The position numbers and the translations under genes are program-made. This document shows positions 16,148 to 24,712 of a stretch of DNA of 64,000 bases, in pieces (position 1 is the stretch's first letter; each line of letters opens with the position of its first letter). The stretch spans positions 1 through 64,000 of the forward strand of contig NZ_LNIZ01000009.1 in assembly GCF_001469025.1 (NCBI RefSeq). Reading direction: 5' to 3'. A model generated the notes under the pieces. That model saw only the letters and a program-made list of their open reading frames with translations, did not search any database and was not told the origin of the DNA. The DNA comes from Trueperella bernardiae (GTDB lineage: Bacteria > Actinomycetota > Actinomycetes > Actinomycetales > Actinomycetaceae).

Positions 16148-16210
16148 AAGTCGTGAATCTGAGGCCGGCCAGGTGGCTATAACAATCGCCAGCCGATATA
16201 TTCACGAGTT
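16148..16210 (+). repeat. 63-bp palindromic element, family 1, copy B
   Basis: The ends are AAGTCGTGAAT and ATTCACGAGTT, pairing as an imperfect inverted repeat. It aligns without gaps to the copy at 57806 and to the reverse complement of the copy at 34906. The central segment contains CAATCGCCAGCC. It lies between the purine permease and manA. Confidence 0.85.
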
Positions 16211-16248
16211 CCGTCGGCCAGACCGCCCGACCAGGGTACCCGGCCGCC

Positions 16249-17589
16249 TTACGGGACCTCCGCGAGGACGAGCCGGCCGGCACCGCGCGCCTGGAGGATG
16301 CCATCGTCAGCGCGGACGAACGCGGCCTGGCCGGTGTTCATGAGGCAGTACTGCCCGGAGGCGGTGCGGATCTCGGCGGCGCCCGCCACACACAGGAGGA
16401 TGCGCGGGCCGGCACCGCGCAGCTTGACGCGCCGGGTGGCATCTCGAAGGTTGACGATGGAAAGCTCGAAGTCGTCGACGGGGGCATAGTACGTGGACTG
16501 CACGGGCGAGATCCGCTCGGGCGCGATGCGGATGGGCGGGGCGGCCACGGTCTCCATGACGTCGAGTAGCTCGGGCACGTCCACATACTTTGAGGTCAGC
16601 CCGGCGCGCAGCACGTTGTCGGAGTTCGCCATGATCTCCAGCCCGAAGCCGGAAAGGTAGGCGTGGACCGTGCCGGCGGGGGTGAACATCGCCTCGCCCG
16701 GGTTGAGCGTGACGGGGTTGAGGAGGAGGGAGGCGACCACGCCGGGGTCGCCGGGGAAGAAACTGGCCAGGCGGCCCACGATCGCGTCCGCGCGCGGGGA
16801 GGGCGAGTCCTCGGCGGGGCGCGTGCGGCAGGCCTCGACCACCTCCGCCACGGCGTCCGCGCTCGGGCGCGAAGCGGACAGAAGACAGGAGAAGGCCTCG
16901 CGCACCCCGCCCGCGTTGGGCTCGCAGCGAATGAGGTCGGCCAGGCGGTCGGTCAGCTCGGTGCCGAGCCCTTCGAGCACGCCGATAATCCGGCGCGGGG
17001 AGCGGAAGCCGACCAGGGCCTCGAAGCGTGTGAAGGCGTAGACCAGCTCGGGCTTGTGGAGGGCGTCCTTGTAGGAGCGGTTCGGGGCGTCGAGCGCGAT
17101 CCCCCGCTCCGACTCGCGCACAAACCCCCGGGCCGCCTGCTCCATCGACGGGTGCACTTGCAAGGACAGGGGCTGGGCCGGCGCGATGAGCTTGAGCAAG
17201 AAGGGCAGCTCGCCCTGGTGGCGGCGCATGACGTCCCGGCCCAGCACGCCCTCCGGGTCGCGGGCGATGTAGTCGCGCAGGTCGGCGGCGGGACCTGCTG
17301 GGCTGACGACGTCGGCTGGACTAACGACGTCGGCCGGGCAAGCGACATCGGCCCCGGCCTCACCGGCACCACCAGCGCTAGCCGCCGGGCCGGCGTCGTC
17401 AACACGCACATCCTCCGCCGCGAGCGCGACCGCGTGCGGCCCCACCCCGCACCGGGCGGGGGCGCCGGCGTGCGCGCCGAGCCAGAGCTCGGCAACGGGC
17501 GTGTCGGCGGCGGGCAGGCCGAAGAACTCGGGGATCACATCGCGCGCGCCCCAGGTATAATCGCGCACGCGACCCTGAATGATGTGCAT
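16249..17589 (-). CDS. manA: mannose-6-phosphate isomerase, class I
   Basis: This 446-residue protein interconverts mannose 6-phosphate and fructose 6-phosphate, supplying GDP-mannose for glycans. It has the type I zinc-site motifs: QVHPS (Gln and His ligands) near residue 146, HKPEL (Glu ligand), and GTVHAYLSG (His ligand). The N-terminal YTWGARDVIPEFFG and AELWLGAHAGAPA are typical. Residues about 60-102 are a low-complexity insertion rich in Ala, Gly, Pro and Val with a repeated ADVVSP unit, absent from compact relatives. It starts 6 nt after the DUF3027 gene stops, so the two are probably co-transcribed with the cold-shock gene. Confidence 0.93.
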   Translation of the reverse strand: MHIIQGRVRDYTWGARDVIPEFFGLPAADTPVAELWLGAHAGAPARCGVGPHAVALAAEDVRVDDAGPAASAGGAGEAGADVACPADVVSPADVVSPAGPAADLRDYIARDPEGVLGRDVMRRHQGELPFLLKLIAPAQPLSLQVHPSMEQAARGFVRESERGIALDAPNRSYKDALHKPELVYAFTRFEALVGFRSPRRIIGVLEGLGTELTDRLADLIRCEPNAGGVREAFSCLLSASRPSADAVAEVVEACRTRPAEDSPSPRADAIVGRLASFFPGDPGVVASLLLNPVTLNPGEAMFTPAGTVHAYLSGFGLEIMANSDNVLRAGLTSKYVDVPELLDVMETVAAPPIRIAPERISPVQSTYYAPVDDFELSIVNLRDATRRVKLRGAGPRILLCVAGAAEIRTASGQYCLMNTGQAAFVRADDGILQARGAGRLVLAEVP

Positions 17590-17595
17590 GGAGAG

Positions 17596-18384
17596 CTACT
17601 CGTTCGCGGTGATATCCAGATCGTGGTCGTCGAGCACGGGGTCGGTGGGGTCCCACATCTTATCGGGCTTGGGCGTATCGGTTTCCGAGTGTGCGCCGCA
17701 GCCGTGGTCGAGCGAGACCACTCGGCCGTCGTAGGCGCTCCACTCATTCGCGCACACGCCGAACAGTTGGCGGGCCGAGCCACCCATGTGGAGCAGGTAG
17801 CCGCAGGTGGAGCAGGTAGCCTTGGCGGTGCGGGTGGCCTGGTTGTGGGGGCCGCCGTCGCCGTCGTACCAGCGCTTGAACGCCTCCTGGCGGCCCTGAT
17901 CGGACAGGACGCGCGCCCGGCCGAGCCCCAGTTCAAACTCGGCGAGCTCGTCCCCGTCCACGCCCGCGGCCTCGAAGCTCTCATCCAGCAGGGGGTCGTT
18001 GGCGGTGAGGTTGGAGTCGTCGGGGTTGTAGGGCAGACGGTCGGTGCCGCTGACGTCGGAGGGCCGGAGCCGGTCTGCCCACGGCACCCACTCAGGGGCG
18101 AGCAGAGCGTCTGGGCCGGGCAGTAGCGAGACCTCGTCCACCGTGCCGCGCCGGGCCCGCGGCACGCGCGAGAGCGTGACGGTCCAGAACCAGCCCTTGT
18201 AGCCGGGCAGCTGGCAGGTGAAGGCGTGCGTCACCACGCGCTCTCCCTCCTGCACCACGCCGGCGTGCTCGCCAACGTTGGACGCGTGCGTGACGTCGAG
18301 CAGGGCTTCGCGCGCCTGGTCGACGGCGCGCGCGAGCGTCTTTTCACGAGTGACGTTGTGGGTTGGGTTAATACGATGAGACAT
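17596..18384 (-). CDS. DUF3027-family protein
   Basis: This protein has 262 residues from ATG 18384 (SD GAGGA). It has the pattern of the actinobacterial DUF3027 family: VTHAFTCQLPGYKGWFWTVT, WVPWADRLRPSD, a CSTCGYL segment with two cysteines, and GRVVSLDHGCGAHSE near the C-terminus. The Cys/His positions suggest a metal site, but no biochemical function is known to me. The gene overlaps the cold-shock-domain gene by 17 bp, so the pair is translationally coupled. The same adjacency recurs in other actinobacteria and suggests a shared role in RNA or stress physiology. Confidence 0.85.
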   Translation of the reverse strand: MSHRINPTHNVTREKTLARAVDQAREALLDVTHASNVGEHAGVVQEGERVVTHAFTCQLPGYKGWFWTVTLSRVPRARRGTVDEVSLLPGPDALLAPEWVPWADRLRPSDVSGTDRLPYNPDDSNLTANDPLLDESFEAAGVDGDELAEFELGLGRARVLSDQGRQEAFKRWYDGDGGPHNQATRTAKATCSTCGYLLHMGGSARQLFGVCANEWSAYDGRVVSLDHGCGAHSETDTPKPDKMWDPTDPVLDDHDLDITANE

Positions 18385-18751
18385 CAAAATCCTCAGCGAG
18401 GGCCCGCAGCGCCTGAGCAATCCGCGCGCCGCCCTCCGGATAGCGCCCGCGGCGGAGCGAGGTGGAAGCATGGTCAAGAATCTTAATGAGGTCCTCGATG
18501 AGCGGAACCATGTCTTCAGCCGAGCGGCGGTTCGCGGCCGCCAGCGACTTCTGCTTCTCGATCACCGTGACCTGCAGCGCGGCCGGCCCCCGGCGCGTAT
18601 CGCCGATGCCATATTCAACGCGCGTTCCAGCACGCAGGCGCACTCCCAGCGGCACCGAAGTTTCGGGCAGGTAGACCTCCTGCCCGTCGTCGCCGGCAAT
18701 GAAACCAAAGCCCTTCTTCTCGTCGAAGAACTTCACCTTTCCCTTAGGCAC
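18368..18751 (-). CDS. cold-shock-domain protein with C-terminal extension
   Basis: This 127-residue protein from GTG 18751 (SD AAAGGGA) has an N-terminal cold-shock domain (about 1-65) and a helical extension of about 60 residues. RNP1 is present as KGFGFIAG. At RNP2 the protein reads EVYLP where classical CspA has VFVH, so one aromatic/histidine RNA contact is altered. Length and layout match the long mycobacterial Csp type (about 135 residues). It heads an apparent operon with the DUF3027 gene and manA. Confidence 0.88.
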   Translation of the reverse strand: MPKGKVKFFDEKKGFGFIAGDDGQEVYLPETSVPLGVRLRAGTRVEYGIGDTRRGPAALQVTVIEKQKSLAAANRRSAEDMVPLIEDLIKILDHASTSLRRGRYPEGGARIAQALRALAEDFDVSSY

Positions 18752-18964
18752 CTAGCGTTCCCTTTCATCAATGTTGTTACGTCCACCTATTATGACACTT
18801 TCGCCGCGGCTTTTTCCTGTGCCTCTTTTTCTTCACGACGCCGCCACCCCGGCCTGTCCGCTCTGAGGCGATATCGGCGCCCGGCCCGGCATCTACTCGC
18901 GCGGGGCTTGCCGGAATTGGTAGGTTAGTGTTGCGCGACACACGCGCAGGTTCAGGGAGGTCCC

Positions 18965-20878
18965 ATGAGAAAGTCGCACGTCCTGGCGTCAACGGTGATG
19001 GCACTTGGAATCGTGCTTGTGCCCGCGGCGGCGTTCGCTGAACCGCCCCAGGACTTGGATGCGCGTTTTACCGACCTGGCGGGCGTGGTCGACGACGACG
19101 CGGCGGCGGCCGCAGAGGTCGAGAAGGTGCCGGGCCAGGACCTGTGGGTGGTGACGGTCAAGAACCTCGACGGGATGGACGCCCAGGAGTGGGCCGAGCA
19201 GACGCACGCGGTGTCGGGGATGGATAAGTACGACGGCGTGGTGGTCATCTCGGTGGACACGCTCGAGGTGGGCTGGCATTCGACCAGCTCGGGCGACGTG
19301 TCCGAGGCCGTGCTGAACGAGTCGCTGAGCCCGTACGTCATGGATCTTTTCGGCGACGGCGACTGGGACGCCGGCGTCACCACCCTCGCCAAGAACGTGG
19401 CGTCGGTGGCGCGTGGCGGGGAGCTCGTGGACGATTCGGGCGGGTTCCCGTGGCCGCTGGTGGGGATTGGCACGGTGGCGGTGGGCGCGGGTGGCGCGAT
19501 CGCCGTCGCCAATCGCCGTAAGACGAAGGCCTCCGTGGCGGACGCGGACAAGCAGGTCCAGGAGGCATCGGCGGCCCTGCTCGAGGTCGACGACGACGTG
19601 CGTGCGGCCAGCGCTGAACTCGAGTTCGCCCGCGCCGAGTTCGGGCTCGAGGCGACCCAAAGCTTCCAGCTAACGATCGACAAGGCGCGCGAGGCGACGT
19701 CGGCGGCCTTCCAGATCCATTCCCAGCTTCACGACGCCGATCCGGAGACCCCGCAGCAGAAGCTGGACCTGAGCGCGAAGATTACGCAGCTGGTGCGGTC
19801 GGCGCAGGAGGCGCTCGAGCACCACACGAAGGAATTCTCCGAGCTGCGCAACCTCGCCGCGCATGCCGATGCGAAGGTGGCCGAGTTCCGCACGCGCGTA
19901 GCGGAGATTAACCAGCGCCTGGAGCTGGGCAAGCGCACGGTGGACAACCTTGAGGTGAACTACCCGGCGTCGGCGCTCGCCACGCTGCGCACCTATCCCG
20001 CGCAGGTGGCGCACCTGCTTGAGGCCACGGGCACGTCGCTCGATTCGGCCGACTCCGAGGTGGCCGCGGGCGATCGCAACGGGGCGGTGCCGTACGTGCG
20101 GATGGCAGAGGCCACGCTCGCCCAGGCCTCCCAGCTCACGGACGCCCTCCTCAACGCCCCGCAGCAGCTGGAGGCTGCGAGCGCGGAGATGCGCGAGCGC
20201 GTGGCCTCGCTGTCCTCCGATATTGCCGACGCCCGCCGGCTGGCCCCCACCGATCCCACGGTGGCGCCGCTACTGGCCACGGCCCAGGAGGCGGTGCAGC
20301 GGGCATCGGGGGCGAACGCGGACCCGTTCCGCAGCGTCGAGGAACTGCACGAGACCGAGACGAAGATCGACCTGGCCCTCGAGCCCTTCCGCGCGGCGGA
20401 GGAAAACCGCAAGAAGCTCGAGGCCAACGCCAACCAGGCCCTCGCCTACGCGCGCCGCGCGATCGACGACGCCGAAGCCACGGTCACGCGCTACCGGGCC
20501 TCGGCCCGCAGCGGGGCCCGTGAGCAGCTGGCCCAAGCCCAGGATTCCTACCAGCAGGCGGCAAGCGGCGAGGATCCGCAAGAGCGCCTGCAGCTGGCTG
20601 AGTCCGCCCGCGTGGCGGCCAACCGCGCCAAGCAGGCCGCCCTGTCGGACGTGGAGCGGATGAACCGCGGCGGGCCCTACGGCTCGGGCGGGTACTCCTC
20701 CGACGGCGACGCGTTCGCCGGGGCGCTCGCCGGGTCGATCCTGTCCGGCGTAGCCCGCGGGCTCATCATCGGCGGGCTGTCCGGCGGGTTCGGGGGCGGA
20801 GGCCGCTCAGGCGGTGGCTTCGGCGGTGGCTTCGGCGGCGGTGGCGGCGGCTCTACCGGCGGGCGCCGAGGATTCTAG
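18965..20878 (+). CDS. TPM-domain membrane protein with coiled coils and Gly-rich tail
   Basis: This 637-residue protein has a signal peptide (1-24, ending AAAFA), an extracytoplasmic TPM domain (about 28-150, with LDARFTDLAGVVDDDAA and DKYDGVVVISVDTLEVG), and a membrane segment near 160-180. It continues with about 400 residues of Ala/Glu-rich coiled coil and a C-terminal Gly-rich membrane-associated segment. Its SD is GGGAGG. It sits directly upstream of pspA on the same strand with a 47-bp gap. TPM proteins paired with PspA-like coiled-coil proteins occur in many actinobacteria, and a membrane-stress role is a reasonable inference. Confidence 0.85.
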   Translation: MRKSHVLASTVMALGIVLVPAAAFAEPPQDLDARFTDLAGVVDDDAAAAAEVEKVPGQDLWVVTVKNLDGMDAQEWAEQTHAVSGMDKYDGVVVISVDTLEVGWHSTSSGDVSEAVLNESLSPYVMDLFGDGDWDAGVTTLAKNVASVARGGELVDDSGGFPWPLVGIGTVAVGAGGAIAVANRRKTKASVADADKQVQEASAALLEVDDDVRAASAELEFARAEFGLEATQSFQLTIDKAREATSAAFQIHSQLHDADPETPQQKLDLSAKITQLVRSAQEALEHHTKEFSELRNLAAHADAKVAEFRTRVAEINQRLELGKRTVDNLEVNYPASALATLRTYPAQVAHLLEATGTSLDSADSEVAAGDRNGAVPYVRMAEATLAQASQLTDALLNAPQQLEAASAEMRERVASLSSDIADARRLAPTDPTVAPLLATAQEAVQRASGANADPFRSVEELHETETKIDLALEPFRAAEENRKKLEANANQALAYARRAIDDAEATVTRYRASARSGAREQLAQAQDSYQQAASGEDPQERLQLAESARVAANRAKQAALSDVERMNRGGPYGSGGYSSDGDAFAGALAGSILSGVARGLIIGGLSGGFGGGGRSGGGFGGGFGGGGGGSTGGRRGF

Positions 20879-20925
20879 TTTTGTCCATGTCCAATTTTGA
20901 CCAGGTAAGAGAAAGGTAATTTACC

Positions 20926-21681
20926 ATGGCAGAAAAGCAGTCCATCCTTGGGCGCATGGCACAGTTGGCCAAGGCCAACATCAACGCACTCATCGACCGC
21001 GCCGAGGACCCGCAGAAGATGCTCGACCAGATGGTGCGCGACTACACCAACTCCATCGCCGAGGCGGAGGACGCGGTTGCCGTCACCATCGGTAACCTGC
21101 GCCTGGCCGAGGCCGACTACAACGAGGACATCAACTCGGCTCGCGAGTGGGGGCAGAAGGCACAGGCCGCCGTCGCGAAGTCGAACGAAATGCGCGCGGC
21201 CGGAAACGAGGACGGTGCCGCGAAGTTCGACAACCTCGCCAAGGTGGCCCTCGAGCGTCAGATCCAGCACGAGGGCGAGGCCCGCGAGGCCGAGCCGATG
21301 ATCCGCTCCCAGCAGGAAGTGGTGTCCAAGCTCAAGGACGGCCTGAACGTCATGCGTAGCAAGCTTGCAGAGCTCAAGTCCAAGCGCGATCAGCTCAGCG
21401 CCCGCCAGAAGTCCGCCGCGGCCCAGAACAAGGTCCAGGACGCCATCGCGTCGATCAACGTGCTCGACCCGACCTCGGAGCTTGCCCGCTTCGAGGACAA
21501 GGTGCGCCGCGAGGAAGCCATTGCGGCTGGCAAGGCCGAGGTGTCCGCGTCCTCGCTGGATGCCCAGTTCGCCGAGCTGGAGTCAACCGACACGTCCGCC
21601 GAGGTCGCCGCCCGTCTCGCCGCCCTCCAGGCAGGCGAGGCACCCAAGGCGATCGAGGGCACGGAATTCACCGATTACTAA
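20926..21681 (+). CDS. pspA: PspA/IM30 (Vipp1) family membrane-stress protein
   Basis: This 251-residue protein is almost entirely helical. ILGRMAQLAKANINALIDRAEDPQKMLDQM at the N-terminus is characteristic of PspA/IM30 proteins, including the amphipathic first helix and the conserved EDP, and it is followed by long coiled coils. Family members form ESCRT-III-like rods or rings that bind and stabilise stressed cytoplasmic membranes. The C-terminal 25 residues are acidic. It follows the TPM gene and precedes a terminator. Confidence 0.93.
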   Translation: MAEKQSILGRMAQLAKANINALIDRAEDPQKMLDQMVRDYTNSIAEAEDAVAVTIGNLRLAEADYNEDINSAREWGQKAQAAVAKSNEMRAAGNEDGAAKFDNLAKVALERQIQHEGEAREAEPMIRSQQEVVSKLKDGLNVMRSKLAELKSKRDQLSARQKSAAAQNKVQDAIASINVLDPTSELARFEDKVRREEAIAAGKAEVSASSLDAQFAELESTDTSAEVAARLAALQAGEAPKAIEGTEFTDY

Positions 21682-21706
21682 ATCGATCAGCCCAGCGCGA
21701 TACGAC

Positions 21707-21736
21707 GGCGAGGTGGCCCACCCCGGGCACCTCGCC
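21707..21736 (+). terminator. terminator after pspA
   Basis: GGCGAGGTGGCCC and GGGCACCTCGCC form a 12-bp stem with one bulged G. It starts 25 nt past the pspA stop. There is no U run, as is frequent in high-G+C genomes. Confidence 0.6.
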
Positions 21737-21750
21737 GCCTCATTCCGCGA

Positions 21751-21756
21751 TAGCAT
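21751..21756 (+). promoter_or_regulatory. -10 hexamer TAGCAT before the NYN gene
   Basis: TAGCAT ends 6 nt before ATG 21763 with no SD, a leaderless arrangement. It lies 15 nt past the pspA terminator, so the NYN gene and the two-component genes behind it probably have their own promoter. Confidence 0.45.
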
Positions 21757-21762
21757 GAGAAT

Positions 21763-22314
21763 ATGTATTTTCTGATCGACGGCGAGAATATCGACGCGAC
21801 CCTGGGCGTCAACATCCTCAAGCGCGCCCCGCACCCGGAGGAGCGCCCCCGCTGGGATCGCGTGTTGCGCTACCGCCCATGGGGCGAGGACGAGGAGACC
21901 ACCGGCCTGTTCTACATGAACGCCTCCCAGCGCACCGCGTTCACCTTCGTCCAGGCCCTGCTGGCGATCGGCTGGAAGCCCGTACTGCTTACGTCCGACG
22001 ATCCGCACGTGAAGATCGTGGATGTCGGCATCCAGCGCACGCTCGACGCGATCGGGATGCACCGCCCGAGCGCGGACATCGTCATCGCCTCCCACGACGT
22101 CGACTACCTCCCCCAGGTCAGCGACCTGCTGGACGCCGGCCACCGCGTGGCGATCATGTGCTTCCGCGAATTCCTCTCGGCCCAGCTGACCGAACTGGAG
22201 GACCAGGGGCTGAAAATCATCGACCTCGAATACGACGTGGCGGCGTTTAACCAGACCCTCAACCGCATCTACCCGATCGACATCGACGATTTCGATCCGC
22301 TCGCCTTCATCTAA
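21763..22314 (+). CDS. NYN-domain (PIN-like) protein, probable RNase
   Basis: This 183-residue protein is a complete single-domain NYN protein: FLIDGENID (first Asp plus Asn), a central KIVDVGIQRTLDA with acidic metal ligand, and ADIVIASHDVDYLPQV carrying the SHDxDY motif, then a conserved FREFLSAQL segment. NYN domains share the PIN fold and use Mg2+ or Mn2+ to cleave RNA. All acidic positions are present, so it should be active. It lies 9 bp upstream of a response regulator gene on the same strand. Confidence 0.85.
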   Translation: MYFLIDGENIDATLGVNILKRAPHPEERPRWDRVLRYRPWGEDEETTGLFYMNASQRTAFTFVQALLAIGWKPVLLTSDDPHVKIVDVGIQRTLDAIGMHRPSADIVIASHDVDYLPQVSDLLDAGHRVAIMCFREFLSAQLTELEDQGLKIIDLEYDVAAFNQTLNRIYPIDIDDFDPLAFI

Positions 22315-22323
22315 GGACCCAGG

Positions 22324-23067
22324 ATGGACATGGCATCAAAGAAGCCCGAGACGAAGGTGCTCGTGGTCGACGACGAGCCCACGATCCGCGAGCTACTCTC
22401 CGCTTCGCTGCGCTTCGCCGGCTTCGACGTCGCCACCGCCGAAAACGGCGCCGAGGCGCTCAAGGTGGAGCGGACGTTCCTGGCCGATATCGTCGTGCTC
22501 GACATCATGTTGCCCGACATGGACGGCTTCGAAGTTCTCACCCACCTGCGCGAACAGGAGCCCGAGCTGCCGGTCCTGTTCCTCACGGCGAAGGACGACG
22601 TGCAGGACCGCGTGCGCGGGTTGGAAGTGGGCGGCGATGACTACGTCACCAAGCCGTTCTCCCTCGAGGAGGTAGTAGCGCGCATCCACGCGATCCTGCG
22701 CCGCACCGCCCCCGAATCCGCCAGCTCCGACGTACTGCGCTACCACGACCTGGAAATGGACGAAAGCTCCTACGAAGTACGCAGGGCCGGGCACGACGTC
22801 GACCTGTCGCCCACCGAATACAAGCTCCTGCGCTACCTGCTCATCAACGCCGAGCGTGTGGTGTCGAAGATCCAGATCCTCGACCACGTGTGGGATTACA
22901 ACTGGGTGGGCGAGGCGTCAATCGTCGAATCCTACATTTCCTACCTGCGCCGCAAGATCGACTCGCCCGAAGCGCTCGGGATCACCGACCCCGACGAGGT
23001 GGCCGCCCTCGAACCGCTCATCCACACCAAGCGCGGGATCGGCTACGTGCTACGCCGGGCGAAATGA
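22324..23067 (+). CDS. OmpR/PhoB-family response regulator
   Basis: This 247-residue protein has a receiver domain (about 10-125; acidic pocket VVDDEP, phosphoacceptor Asp60 in VVLDIMLPD, LTAK Thr/Lys, KPF Lys) and a winged-helix DNA-binding domain (about 145-247; DLSPTEYKLLRYLL, SYISYLRRKID, TKRGIGYVLR). Its stop overlaps the kinase start as ATGA, so the pair is coupled. The sequence resembles the TcrX/TrcR/CseB group of actinobacterial regulators, but I cannot assign an ortholog. A second ATG 6 nt downstream is possible. Confidence 0.93.
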   Translation: MDMASKKPETKVLVVDDEPTIRELLSASLRFAGFDVATAENGAEALKVERTFLADIVVLDIMLPDMDGFEVLTHLREQEPELPVLFLTAKDDVQDRVRGLEVGGDDYVTKPFSLEEVVARIHAILRRTAPESASSDVLRYHDLEMDESSYEVRRAGHDVDLSPTEYKLLRYLLINAERVVSKIQILDHVWDYNWVGEASIVESYISYLRRKIDSPEALGITDPDEVAALEPLIHTKRGIGYVLRRAK

Positions 23068-24578
23068 ACGTCACGTTCCAATCCCGGCGCCCGGCGCCGA
23101 AGGTGCGGCGGACCCTGTCGGTCCGCATCGTGTTCGCGTTCATCGTCATCATGGCGATCGTGCTGGTCACCGTGTCGTGGCTCGCCACGGTCACGTTACG
23201 CGGCTCGCTCATCGATGAGACGGACCGCAACCTGCGCTCCTCGGGCCGCACGATCGCCACGGTCACGATCGACCAGCTCATCAACGACACGCAAGACCAG
23301 CTCCTGCCCAGCGACTTCTACCTCTTTATTACGTACACAAATCCGGCGGCGAACGTGCCCTTCGGGCACCTGACGGTTGTCAACTCCCAGATCAAGGACG
23401 AAAACGGCACGCCGCTCAACCCCGAGTTGCTGGCCCAGCGCAAAAGCTCAGCGCCCTCCACCGTGCCCTCCACCCGCGACGGGCAGGAGTGGCGCATCAT
23501 CACCACCGACCTCAACTACTCCCCCACCAACCTTACTTCGGTGGGATCGGTGGTGATCGGCCTGCCGCTCGAGCCGATCAATGACACCGTGCGCAACCTC
23601 GGCGGAGCGCTCGCCACCCTCGTGCTCATCACCCTGATCCTCGGCGCGCTCGCCGCCTACCTGCTGGTCGACCAGTCGCTCACCGGCCTGCGCGACATCG
23701 AACGCGCCACCCACGAGGTGGCCGCCCGCAACCTGTCCGTGCGCGTACCGACCGGCACCGACGGCTCCGAAGTGGCCCTGCTCGGCCAGTCGATCAACAA
23801 GATGCTCGCCCGCGTGGAGGAATCCTTCGAGGTGCAGGTGGCCTCCGAGAAACGCATGCGGCAATTCGTCTCCGACGCCTCCCACGAACTCCGCACCCCG
23901 CTCGCCACCGTCCGCGGATACGCCGAGCTTTACCGGCTGGGTGGCGTTCCCGACGGCGGGGTGGACCTCGCCATGTCCCGCATCGAATCCGAATCCGAAC
24001 GCATGGCCCACCTGGTTGAAGACCTCCTCCAGCTGGCCCGGCTTGACGAGCGGCGCCAGATCAACATGCAGCCCGTCGACCTGGCCACCATCGCGCTCAA
24101 CACGGTCACCGACTTTCACGTGCGGGCCCCGCAGTGGCCCGCCGAGGTCGTGGGACTCACAGGCGACGAGCCCTGCTCGGTCATCGTCACTGCGGATGCG
24201 GAAAAGGTCACCCAGGTGATTACCAACCTGCTATCCAACGTCATCAACCACACCCCCGAGGGCACACCCGTCGAGGTGGCCGTGGGCGTGGACGCGGAGC
24301 GGCAGGTCGGCGTCGTGGACGTACGCGACCACGGCCCCGGCATCGACGCCCAGCAGGCCGGGCGCATCTTCGAGCGATTCTTCCGCACCGACACCTCGCG
24401 CTCGCGCGGGTCGGGCGGATCCGGGCTTGGGCTCGCGATCGTGGCCGCCATCATGGAAGTTCACGGCGGTTCGGCGCAGGCCTTCGATACCCCCGGCGGC
24501 GGGCTCACCATCCGCCTCGAATTCCCGGGAGTGATGACGGGGGATACCAAGAAGAAGCGGGGTCTGCTCGGGCGCTGA
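23064..24578 (+). CDS. sensor histidine kinase (HAMP, HisKA, HATPase)
   Basis: This protein has 504 residues from ATG 23064, overlapping the regulator stop. It has two membrane segments (about 25-45 and 180-202) flanking an extracytoplasmic sensor domain, a HAMP domain with RDIERATHEVAARNLSVRV, a dimerisation/phosphoacceptor helix with SDASHELRTPLATVRG (His near residue 274), and an ATPase domain with LLSNVINHTP (N box), DHGPGID (G1) and GSGLGLAIV (G2). All catalytic boxes are intact. The ligand of the sensor domain cannot be read from the sequence. Confidence 0.93.
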   Translation: MNVTFQSRRPAPKVRRTLSVRIVFAFIVIMAIVLVTVSWLATVTLRGSLIDETDRNLRSSGRTIATVTIDQLINDTQDQLLPSDFYLFITYTNPAANVPFGHLTVVNSQIKDENGTPLNPELLAQRKSSAPSTVPSTRDGQEWRIITTDLNYSPTNLTSVGSVVIGLPLEPINDTVRNLGGALATLVLITLILGALAAYLLVDQSLTGLRDIERATHEVAARNLSVRVPTGTDGSEVALLGQSINKMLARVEESFEVQVASEKRMRQFVSDASHELRTPLATVRGYAELYRLGGVPDGGVDLAMSRIESESERMAHLVEDLLQLARLDERRQINMQPVDLATIALNTVTDFHVRAPQWPAEVVGLTGDEPCSVIVTADAEKVTQVITNLLSNVINHTPEGTPVEVAVGVDAERQVGVVDVRDHGPGIDAQQAGRIFERFFRTDTSRSRGSGGSGLGLAIVAAIMEVHGGSAQAFDTPGGGLTIRLEFPGVMTGDTKKKRGLLGR

Positions 24579-24626
24579 GCCCGGCTGCCCGCACGCGAGC
24601 AACTCACGGGGCGATTTAAAAACACT

Positions 24627-24678
24627 GGACGATTTCGGGGCGATCTCCTCATATGAGGAGATCGCCCCGAAATCGTCC
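24627..24678. repeat. 52-bp perfect palindrome between convergent genes
   Basis: Two 26-bp arms meet at CAT/ATG with no mismatch and no loop. The left arm begins GGACGATTTCGGGGCG. On the minus strand the stem is followed by AGTGTTTTTAAAT, so it can end transcription of the acyltransferase gene. It also receives the histidine kinase transcript from the other side. A stem of this length without mismatches is more than a terminator needs. Confidence 0.85.
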
Positions 24679-24712
24679 AAAATAATTCAAACCCAGGGCC
24701 GGCGGGCGCGGG

